Assembly (NCBI GenBank): GCA_017506865.1 | Contig: JAFCMP010000223.1 | Span: 1,612,001 to 1,676,000 of the forward strand | Direction: 5' to 3' | DNA length: 64,000 nucleotides | DNA from: Tribonema minus | Taxonomy: Eukaryota; Sar; Xanthophyceae; Tribonematales; Tribonemataceae | In this document: positions 56,601 through 64,000 of the stretch, in pieces | Layout: the number at the start of each line of letters is the position of its first letter | How positions within the stretch are numbered: the first letter of the stretch is position 1 | The notes under the pieces: model-generated | Seen by the model: only the letters and a program-made list of their open reading frames with translations | Told to the model about the DNA's origin: nothing | Database searches by the model: none | Made by a program: the position numbers and the translations under genes

Positions 56601-59600
56601 GGATCAGAGATGATCATGAGGACCCTAACCGTAGCCCTAAACCTGAGTAAACAGGCAGTGCCGCCCTCTTTGCGGCTATGTTGGAGCAATGGAATGCTGC
56701 CCTCTTCGCTGCCACATCCGATGCTGCCGCACTATTGCCAGCATAATGATGATAGTGTCGATGTGATGGTCCATTTTGAAAACAGTCAATGGCACCCTAC
56801 TTGCAGGCATGCGGCACATCCATGTGCACACCCAACGCGGCACGGCGACTTTGTGTTTGAATGGCAAAGCGACCGTTGTTCACCCCATGCGGCGCCACTC
56901 CTCCATTTCTCACCCGACCACAGCAAGTCATATGTTCAAGTACTGTTACGCAACATCATCTCTTTGAGTATCGCATTGCGCCGCGCGCGCAGCGATGGCG
57001 CGCATCGCCCTCACGAACTGCAGCGCAAGTGACATATGCACACCTGACGCCCAATTTTCAAAGTCAACAACGTCTTCTTTTCATGAGGTCACCCCATGCG
57101 GCAGCACTTTTCCACCTCTCACCTGACTACACATGTACATACTGTAAATTTCACTTGTCTCTCTGACGCTGCGCTCACAGCGATGGCGCGCATCACCGTC
57201 CACGCGACCCTCATCGACTCGCTCACGGACTGCATCGCAAATCACATAAGCACACCTGACGCCCGATGTTCAAAGGCAAAAAAACGGCTTCTGTTAACCC
57301 CATGCGGCAGCACTTCTCCACCTCTCACCTTACTGTGACCATATCATGAATTCTATGCGTCCCTCCGACGCTGCGCGCGCAGCAATGGCGCGCATCGCCG
57401 CCAACGCGACGCTCATACACTCCCTCACGGACTGCATTGCAAATGACATGCACATGCACACCTGACGCCCGATTTCCAAACGCGAAACCTTTTCTGTTCA
57501 CCCCATGCGTCAGCGCTTTTCCACCTCTCACCTGCTCACATTTTGTACATATCACGTGTGTATTTCACAGCGATGGCCCGCATCGCGGTCAACGCGACCC
57601 TCGTCGCCTCCCTCACCGACTGCATCGCGACCGATTGGGCGTGCCCCCTGATGGCCCCCTACGTGCAGAGCGAACTCGCGCGCGCCGCAGCTCTCGCGGG
57701 CAGCGGCGGCTTTGAGTTTGGCTTTGACTCCGGGGCCGCACCCTCCCTGAGTTCGGGGGTACTGGCGTGGTGGGGGGGCGGGGGGTTGCCGCTGGTGCGC
57801 CGCTACAGGTAAGCTGAGCACTGCACCTTTTCTCTCATGTTATCGAATCAAAAGACCGTAGAGCTCTTACGGTCGAGCGCTGGCTCACCTTTGTTGCCGC
57901 TGGTGCGCCGTTACGGGTGACGCTGAGCGCTGCACCTTTTCTATTGGTAGTTGAAGTTCAGTACGTCCTTAAAGTGTCAGTCGTGGCTTCTTCAAGTTGT
58001 TGACCAGCTTCCAAAGCAGCGTCATGCAGTATGCTGCCTTGAGCGCTGCTGCTTTGCCTTGTGCTGCCGCTGGTTGCGCCGCTGCGGCTGCACTGAGCAC
58101 GCGTTTGCGTAATTGAGCGCTGCAGCTGCAGCGTGCTTCCGAGCACTGGCATTTTGAGCACTGCACGCCTGTTTTTTTTTTGTAGTTGAGCGCTGCTGCT
58201 GCTGCACTGTGCTCCTGTTGGGTCTGCGAGATGCCGCTGCATCCGACACTTCACGTGCTTTCCCTATGCCTGAGTGCTGCGGCTGCTGCGGCAGCGCAAG
58301 TTGCAGTGATTGAGGATTGAAGTGATGTATGCACATGCTACGATCTGTTCGTGTCCTTGGCAAGGGGGGGTTAGAGTTGGGGTCAGGGGTCAAAGGCACA
58401 CTGCTTATTGTACAGCGTACTGTAATCACTGGTGAACGGGCAACACTTCAACTTCAGAGGATGCGAGGTCTGATGCAGTTTTGGTGGTTGCCTTCTTCTT
58501 CAGAGCTTCAAAACTTGCTCTGTGTCTGGCATGAGGAGGTTCAAGAGGTCAGAGAAGTAGGTGACTCTCCGTCACTGGCTCAGAAGTCCACAACAGTGAA
58601 GTACGCAAAGACCGCTGTCTGAAACACCAATAGCGTCCCACAGAGCTGCCTCTATGCTTGATCGAACGACACGTTTGTTTGCACCACACACCTGGTTCTC
58701 ACCCCCATAAGTACAACTACAGCACTGCAACAACCGCTGGACCTCACGAACTCATCCCTGTGCCCCCTGTTGCAATCATGACTCTTACTCATCAGCGCCG
58801 ATGGCAGTTGGACGGCTGCAGCGACCACCAACGAGACTTGGAACCCAGCCACCGACGCGCTGTTTCTCGTGCCAAGCCCCCTGGAAATGTTTGTGAGGGC
58901 ATACTTGGGAGAGAAGCTCGTTCTCGCGGGGGGAGCAGACTATGTTGGCGGGAGCTGCGGTGCAGTGGAGAGCCTGCCGTGTGCCCCGTGTTCAGGTCTG
59001 TGAACTGTCCGTGAACTGCTGTGGTAGTGCATGTTGAGTGTGCCACGTGTTCAGGTCCGTTTGATGATCTTTGTTCTTTGGTGTACTGCATGTTGAGTAA
59101 GGAGGTGGTGCAGGCTTCCTGCTGTAGTGGACAGGCAGAGTGGCTTCGAGCATCGGCCAGGTGTGAGAGTAGTGGCCAGCAGACCACTGAAGCAGGTACA
59201 TCCTTAAGGTACGTATGTTGTTGTCATGGCATGTCACAATCAGTGACAATTCAGCTCAGACAGAGACTTTGGGGATACCATATGTTACCGATACTCTGAA
59301 GTGGGTTTGGTTGGTGGTGAAGCTTCAGGTGCTCAGCACTTCATGGAGTGTTCGAATCGCAAACTGTCACTGCTGAGCTGGCTTCATCTTCAAACTTTTA
59401 TTCAAGTGTACATGGCTGCCAAGGGTGCTACTTGTGGCTGAGCGCCGCAGCAGCACTGCTCAGTAAATAAGGGCATCAGCCACATGTTGTCAATACGTCA
59501 CCCACGGCATAACGCAATGGAACATCAATGTCCACGTCAGCACGGTCTAGCGCCAGCTATTCTCTGTAGCATCGCAGCATCATCCGACCTGCCAATACAA

Positions 59601-61864
59601 CGCAGTTTCGGGATGACCAACCAGACCTGAACAAGGGGCACAGGGCAGAATACGTGGAGGTACTGCACACAGGCCTTGTCAACGCTTTGCGACATTACGT
59701 TTCGATACATGGCTGGCTATGTGCATGGCAAGAGTCCCATAAATCCCACCCAACTTTGTTCTTGTATGCGCATGCTGATCTGCTTGTACACCCCCCCCCT
59801 CCACGCCTCCTCACGCTGTTTTACCTGCCGCTCTGCTGGTTGCGTGTGTTGCTTGCGTGACAATCCAGTTGGAGAGAAGCCGGTGCCCATGGAGTGCGTT
59901 GCGGGCAAATGCATTTGCCCTCTGGCACACCACCACATTGCCCTGGACCCAGGTATGTTTGTGGGTATTTTCACTTCACACTTGAAGTACATGACTGTGG
60001 CGTGCGGGAGGGGGCTACCCAGAGATGCCCGTTGCAGTGCTGCTGTAACGCGTTACATATAGCGTGATATGAGTGGCAATTGCGAACTTCAAGATGGAGT
60101 GTGTCACAAGTCGCTGCCCTCGTCCTCCCCGCCAATGTGCGTGTATGCGGGGGCATTGTCGTGTGCTGTGCCACCTGGCCCCGCAGTGACTTTCGTGGTT
60201 GTGTAGCCTGTAGTACTGGCATTGCGCAGTGGCTTTGCTCTGCAGTGATTTCAAAGGTTGTGTAGCCTGCAGTGCTGGCATTGCACAGCAGTGGCTCTCG
60301 CTTATTTGGTGTGTACGTTCAGCTCAGAGCTCAGAGTACAAGATGGCGGCGGCGGCGTTTGAGTGGTTGTCGTTGAGACGCATTCAGACTGTCACACGAC
60401 ATGTAGATTCCGTACAGCAAGCTTCAAGTTAGATGCCATTTATCTGGGCTTTTTTGCGCCCTGAGCGAGAATTAATAAAAGTACAATGTGACCTTGCTTG
60501 TGCTCCCCCAAGAGTAAACACGCAAAGACGGCTGCCCTGCGGGCCTCAGGCTGTGCACCGTCCGCAAGAGGCAATATCAGGGCGCGCTTACTCAACGACA
60601 CCTGTTGGTACCCGGCCACCACTTTGCAGTACAGCATGATTTGAGGTACATGGAAACGAATCTAAAGATCGTGTAGAGCTCTACAACATACCCTGGTGAT
60701 GCGCAATACATACATACTCCGGCGACGCATGGCGTACGGCGCTCCCGTGTTGCAAGCAGCCAGCAAGACGCACCGCCAAAGCACTTGTCTGCCGTACTCT
60801 GAATGCTGCGCGCCTCCAGGGCTCGAGAGGGAGGCTTTCGCGGGCCACTACCGCATTGTCGACGCCGCTGCCGAACTGTGGGCGGAGCCCAACTGGGGCA
60901 CCATTGGGGTTAGCGGGTATCTGGACGCTGGCAAGCGCATTGGGTGAGCACCGTCAAGTCATGCCGTGTTTTTTTGTTAAATTGAAATATTTCGGGCAGT
61001 GAACCTGCTGTTTTGGCGGTTACATGTGTGCGTGCTGTACCGTGCGAGCCCGGCGCCGGTGAGCGCATTGGGTGAGCACTGCCACACGCCGCGCTCTGGT
61101 GACTAGTTGTTTTGGCAGTTACATGTGTGCACATGTTCCTCTTGGCAGTTACATTTGTGTGCAAGTTTGTGCTGAGGCGTTGGTGAGTGCTTCAGGCACT
61201 GTCATCTCAACCCCAGCGCCTGCTCTGAATGTGAAACTGGTGATTTGGCATTTGCATCTGCGCACATAGTTCAGGGCTTATTGGTCACTGGCAAGCATGT
61301 GCAATGCAGCCAAACTCAACTGGGGGGATACTGGTGTTTGAGTGAAGACGAGCACATAGACCGAGCGCTGACTTTCTCTCAATGTAGAGACGTGCCACCA
61401 CTTGAAGTGTAGTCATCAGTGCTCGTCTGCGCTTGCAGACCTGACGTCAACGTGTGCATGTGGGCGGGGATCCGAGTGTTGACGTAGTATGTTCTGAAGC
61501 GCGCGTTGCTGCTGCAAAGCCTGAAATCGCATGTAGCTTGCTGTCCTCCACTGCGGACCTGCTGCTTGCGATAGAGCCAAATGCTGCTACAAACGATCGC
61601 AGCGTGCACGTTGTTCATTAGTGCGTGTTTCCTTTCCTTGGCACTATCAATTTTGTCAATTTCCATCCGCATTGTCTGTACCCCTCACAAGGCCTGTACC
61701 AAGATTTTTTAACCTACCACCTGTTAGCAGAACTAAACTTCTACTGTTCTCTCTCGTCTGTCTGCAGGGTCATAGCTCTAACGCTGGGCATCATCACCAC
61801 GGCCATTGGTGCCTTTGCGTCATACAGGCTCCGCCACGCTCTGGTCAAGCGCAAGCTGCTGTAG
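44641..61864 (+). CDS. NCSTN: Nicastrin, gamma-secretase subunit (5' end not resolved)
   Basis: Fifteen exons: 44641-44709, 45426-45545, 46370-46447, 48189-48416, 50111-50292, 51308-51421, 53546-53681, 54493-54577, 55153-55330, 55943-56046, 57571-57808, 58796-58995, 59869-59952, 60820-60943 and 61768-61864, 678 aa so far, all in phase. Nicastrin is the type I membrane protein that gates substrates into gamma-secretase. Seen in order: SPCVRMFHSGGDIGC, VVSQLEGTGVLGGLLVVD, AFSPEDRREGWNAHGSALL, PVVLLSAAMDSVSFFHNT, NGAASGLVALLAAADAL, FVGDAWGGQY, VVALDQVGILSSPHSLFLHA, LPPTSLDSFLENNSSVAGF, an SWTAAATTNETW stretch, LWAEPNW, and one transmembrane helix (VIALTLGIITTAIGAFASY) with a short KRKLL tail. 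The signal peptide exon is missing; ATGGAGCTGAACCTGACG at 44493 could be part of it but does not join in phase by its obvious donor. The gene is about 17 kb because its introns are full of repeats. Confidence 0.93.
46636..47326. mobile_element. Non-autonomous inverted-repeat DNA element flanked by TA
   Basis: The ends are perfect inverted repeats of 21 bases (CCGTAAATCACGGGG and on), or 23 counting the flanking TA on each side (46634-46635 and 47327-47328), as left by Tc1/mariner-type insertion. Inside, both halves carry copies of a block with GTATAAGATACC, TTTCTTA, ATTGACAG, TGTATGTAAGATACTAGGTT and TGCTGTATAAGA; the middle (about 46860-47150) is unrelated and has a CTG run at 47007-47029. 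There is no transposase. It lies in the intron after nicastrin exon 46370-46447. Confidence 0.88.
47895..47965. repeat. GAGTCATGA palindromic mini-array
   Basis: Five or so tandem, partly palindromic copies of TGAGTCATGA/TGAATCATGA lie in a nicastrin intron, next to a telomere-like tract at 48034-48075. Confidence 0.7.
48770..49352 (+). repeat. Cluster of telomere-like tracts in a nicastrin intron
   Basis: Long runs of TTAGGG variants occur at 48770-48842 and 49240-49352, with an inverted short run (CTAACCCTAACCCTAA) at 49139-49154. Around them are two related stretches near 49030-49090 and 49440-49530 sharing GTTGT and GGGCGG.TGTCCGA.G-type sequence in opposite orientations. This is the densest telomere-like cluster of the window. 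Confidence 0.85.
51505..51985 (+). repeat. Four tandem copies of the nicastrin exon end at 51421
   Basis: The exon end TTCACCTCACCAGCCTGGCA, then AACGCCATCGGGTGAGCACC, is echoed near 51528 (CTGGCGAATGCCATAGGGTG), 51607 (CTGGCCAACGCCATTCGGTG), 51762 (CTGGAGAAGGCCATAGAG) and 51953 (CTGGCGAAACCGCCGTTGGG). Most keep a GTGAGC donor followed by ACTGCTGC. Similarity falls with distance. Confidence 0.9.
53255..53460 (+). repeat. Two upstream copies of the acceptor and start of nicastrin exon 53546
   Basis: GTCACCAGCTTAGTGGGCTG and GTCACCAGCTGTGTGAGTGA are followed by GATGCCTGGGGCGTAC or GACACTTGGGGTGGGC and CTGCAGCAAC. They match GTCAACAGCTTTGTGGGTGA, GATGCCTGGGGAGGGC at the real acceptor. The period is about 140 bases. 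The nearest copies could still be read as weak acceptors. Confidence 0.88.
53722..53785 (+). repeat. Downstream copy of the 3' end of nicastrin exon 53681
   Basis: CAACCTTCTGCATGTCTCTA, then CTGCGTTTGCCAATCTGGGG, then CCAGTAGCGGTGACAA repeats 53632-53690 including the donor. This exon thus has echoes on both sides. Confidence 0.9.
54165..54492 (+). repeat. Repeats before nicastrin exon 54493
   Basis: TCGCATGTGCAGGCAGTGCT at 54249 is a copy of the acceptor and first bases of the exon (CCGCATGTGCAGGCAGTGGT at 54481). Around it CAATGAATTCAT, CTGTCAGACACGCATCTG and AAGTCA.CAGTCAC.CATC recur at 54290-54365 and 54408-54470. A copy of the exon's 3' end and donor lies at 54743-54785. Confidence 0.88.
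54945..55000 (+). repeat. Upstream copy of the acceptor and start of nicastrin exon 55153
   Basis: TGCAGGTGTGGCCGCACTTC, then TGGCAGTTGGCACAGATA repeats TGCAGGTATAGACGCACTAC, then TGGCAGTGGGCGCAGACA of the true exon. The copy is open for a short distance only. Confidence 0.88.
55331..55760 (+). repeat. Array of GTGAGCACTGCCAT units grown from a donor
   Basis: The donor of exon 55330 begins GTGAGCACTGCCATGTTTT. About ten GAGCACTGCCAT or GAGCGCTGC words follow, spaced 20-70 bases apart, down to about 55745, several still reading GGTGAGCGCTGCCAT, so the intron start contains a field of donor-like sites. Confidence 0.82.
56790..57570 (+). repeat. About 190-bp tandem repeat carrying acceptor and start of nicastrin exon 57571
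   Basis: Copies of GCGATGGCGCGCATCGCC occur at about 56992, 57179 and 57382, before the true exon (CGATGGCCCGCATCGCGG) at 57571. Each unit holds ACACCTGACGCCC, TTCACCCCATGCG, CACCTCTCACC and the acceptor. The later copies keep the exon similarity through ACGGACTGCATCGCAAA. A fourth, older unit is visible around 56850-56990. Confidence 0.92.
57885..57935 (+). repeat. Downstream copy of the 3' end of nicastrin exon 57808
   Basis: GTTGCCGCTGGTGCGCCGTT, then ACGGGTGACGCTGAGCGCTG, then CACCTTTTCT repeats the exon end plus intron start at 57786-57832. Similar small donor echoes lie near 59036-59062 (after exon 58995) and 61055-61085 (after exon 60943). Confidence 0.85.
60195..60300 (+). repeat. 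Short tandem duplication in a nicastrin intron
   Basis: GTTGTGTAGCCTGTAGTACT, then GGCATTGCGCAGTGGCT is followed 59 bases later by GTTGTGTAGCCTGCAGTGCT, then GGCATTGCACAGCAGTGGCT. No exon is involved. Confidence 0.85.
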
Positions 61865-63185
61865 TTCAAGTTGAAGTGGCAGTGTACAGCCTCACCCGCC
61901 GCCCTGCCAACACGACCGTGGTATTAGGCATGCCGCCGGCTTCGAAGGACACGAAGAATGTGCTGCACTGGGTATGCGGAAGCAACAGCGACCGGAGCTG
62001 CACCAATTACCAACACATGCACGCGCCACTGGTCACTGCCACTGTGCGCCAGGCGTTGCCGACGCAGCGCATCTCAGTGCCTGTACGACAAGCTGCTGTC
62101 GATGTGACGCATCTCGGTGCCTGTACAACTCCTGGGCGCACACCACGCTGCGCCCATGCACAGCCGCGGAGCATCACTATCACTGCGGCGCGCAAGGGGA
62201 CCCCATCTCTGAGATGATCTGTCTCGCCTGTGCTGGCAGCACAACATGCAATCAGCCACGCGACTGAAGCTGGAGCCCAGGAGTTTACCCTGTGAGAGCA
62301 TTAGCGAAGACTGCTGCTCTGGGCTGTGTGATTGTCTCGGGTCTGGTGGACACGGCGGCGCAGGCAAAGCCAACAAGCGGACTGCAATGAAATGCAGCAC
62401 ACATGCCAATGCATGCCTGTTGAAAGAAGAAGATGGCCGATGAGATGCACAGGTTTTACATGATTTTACATGACACTAACACATACTTCTATCACACAGT
62501 GACACTTACACTCTCGCATCACCAGTGGTGTCATCACATGCACATGCAGCTGCTGGTGTTTATTTGTATTGCATTCATGTAACGACAACACGGCGGCTTG
62601 ATGACTGTTGGCGTCATGAGCGCTTCTGTGCCCTATGCTCTAATGAATGAAATGCGATTTTAGCAGACTGCCTGTGATGGCATCCGTCGCAGTGCGCAAC
62701 ACTCATCTGGTAAGCTCAACAGCACAACTTAGATGCACACACAACCAGCACGATGCAGTCGAGCACGGGATTTGTCATGACACAACTCAAGGAGCCTACT
62801 GTGAGATGCCAATGCTATGACACGAGCAGTTCAAGCAAACAGTTGGCATTGGCAAATAACGCAAGCATGCCAGCCTGGCCATGTGCTCACAAAAGCAGGG
62901 CAGATCATGCACATTCAAGCAGCGCGGAAAAGCACAGAGAGCAAAAGTCACAAGCGCAATGGGTAACCGTATTGTGGTGAAGTGGACCTGTCATATTGAA
63001 TGTGTGGGAGCTGCAGGAGCTAGCGTGCAAGACCTAAAAAGATGCCCCCGGTGGATGTACTGGCAAACTTGACCACTACGGAGCTTGAAGTGCCCAGCGC
63101 CAGGTTTGCTGCTGGCAGTGCACGTATTGAGGGCTGATTGAAGATGCGCCTGTCACACCAAAGCAGCAGCAGCAACACGCCACAC
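61865..63185. other. Region downstream of nicastrin
   Basis: It holds the nicastrin 3' end and flank. A small duplication, GACGCATCTCGGTGCCTGTA, is seen at 62069-62130. I see no supported gene. Confidence 0.4.
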
Positions 63186-63189
63186 ACAT

Positions 63190-64000
63190 CCCTCAGCTGC
63201 TCTCACCCCTCAATGAGGGGTAACAACTCAAGGGAGTGAGTGTGACCGCAGCAAGATTGCTCTAGCCCCGAGAGGAAATGTGGGGTAACAATCTTGTAGC
63301 CTGTGTTGTGGCCGCAGCGAGATTGCTCTAGCCCCAAAGGAAGCAGGGGTAACAATCGTGCGGTCTGGTGCCCACTTCAGAAGTACCAGCCATTGTGCCA
63401 AAAGCTGCTCTTGCACAGCTTGCATGCTAGAAGGGCTTAACAGCTCACGCGTGATGCTCAACTCGCATCACACAGCTGATCTCCCCCCTTCACCTCACAC
63501 ACAAGGAAGCATAACAACTGGTGGCGCCGCCTACAAACTGCTCTAGCGCCACTCGAGTGCGCAGCGAAGGGGCAACAACTCAATGTGCAGTGGCATTCCC
63601 ATCACTTCGCTGATCTTGCCCCTGTTGTCGAGGGACGCATGCGGCGTAACAGTTCGACAGCATGCACAACCTGCTCTCGCGCCCGTCGGTGCTCAGCAAA
63701 GAAGTTAACAGCTGTAGATGAGTGGTACCCATGCCACAAAACTGCTCTCCCCTCTCCACTGAACACCTTCGAGCGTAACAGGCTGAGCCACGCAACACTG
63801 CTCTAGCCTACAAACTGCTCTAGCGCCACTCGAGTGCGCAGCGAAGGGGCAACAACTCAATGTGCAGTGGCATTCCCATCACTTCGCTGATCTTGCCCCT
63901 GTTGTCGAGGGACGCATGCGGCGTAACAGTTCGACAGCATGCACAACCTGCTCTCGCGCCCGTCGATGCTCAGCAAAGAAGTTAACAGCTGTAGATGAGT
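63190..64000. repeat. Minisatellite block with a 277-bp higher-order repeat
   Basis: Degenerate units of roughly 60 bases share a core CTGCTCTAGC or ATTGCTCTAGCCCC followed by a GTAACAA/GGCAACAACTC-like box. A 277-base block made of several such units (63531-63807) is repeated from 63808 to the window end, with a single difference seen over the 193 overlapping bases (G at about 63686 versus A in the second copy). The near identity shows recent tandem duplication of a higher-order unit. The array continues outside the window. Confidence 0.93.

Noticed and set aside
1-64000. tRNA or rRNA genes
   Set aside because: I looked for cloverleaf and rRNA-like stretches by eye and saw none; a covariance-model scan would be needed to exclude a tRNA.

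Overview
The window is nuclear DNA of a photosynthetic eukaryote. Every recognisable gene is split by GT-AG introns (one probable GC-AG), two genes encode light-harvesting proteins of the chlorophyll a/c (FCP-like) type, and three products start with a signal peptide followed by an ASAF-like site (SASA-F, AAAA-F, AAA-FAP), the mark of proteins sent to a red-derived secondary plastid. This points to a chlorophyll-c alga (haptophyte, stramenopile or relative); I cannot decide which. Exons were found by reading across frames and are supported by splice sites, intron phase and family motifs. The predicted reading frames join in phase across all exons of each gene, except at the unresolved 5' end of nicastrin.

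Layout: (1) 1-5399 (+) 3' part of a CYP97-type cytochrome P450. (2) 8772-16521 (+) DUF1995 protein, with a 1.4-kb hAT transposon in intron 4. (3) 20337-18170 (-) light-harvesting protein 1. (4) 20927-26380 (+) THG1, tRNA-His guanylyltransferase. (5) 36220-29300 (-) SUMF1-type formylglycine-generating enzyme, nine exons. (6) 36422-39604 (+) light-harvesting protein 2 with a Lys/Ala-rich insert. (7) 44305-41167 (-) small plastid thioredoxin-like protein with a WCRAC site. (8) about 44641-61864 (+) nicastrin, the gamma-secretase subunit, at least 15 exons. (9) 63190-64000 a tandem-repeat block running out of the window. Genes 3/4, 5/6 and 7/8 are divergent pairs that probably share promoter regions; 2/3, 4/5 and 6/7 converge.

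The most striking feature is not a gene. Introns here carry decaying tandem copies ('echoes') of the adjoining exon-intron junction: the last part of an exon plus its donor repeated downstream, or the acceptor plus the first part of an exon repeated upstream. I see this in the P450, DUF1995, THG1, SUMF1, thioredoxin-like and nicastrin genes, usually with the copy nearest the real exon best preserved. It looks like a genome-wide mode of intron growth by junction-spanning tandem duplication. Introns also hold many TTAGGG-like interstitial tracts, GAGCACTGC-type short repeats, and a small TA-flanked inverted-repeat element at 46636-47326.

The genes belong to different pathways: carotenoid hydroxylation, light harvesting and plastid redox on one side; tRNA maturation, sulfatase activation in the ER and intramembrane proteolysis on the other. 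I see no operon-like functional grouping.
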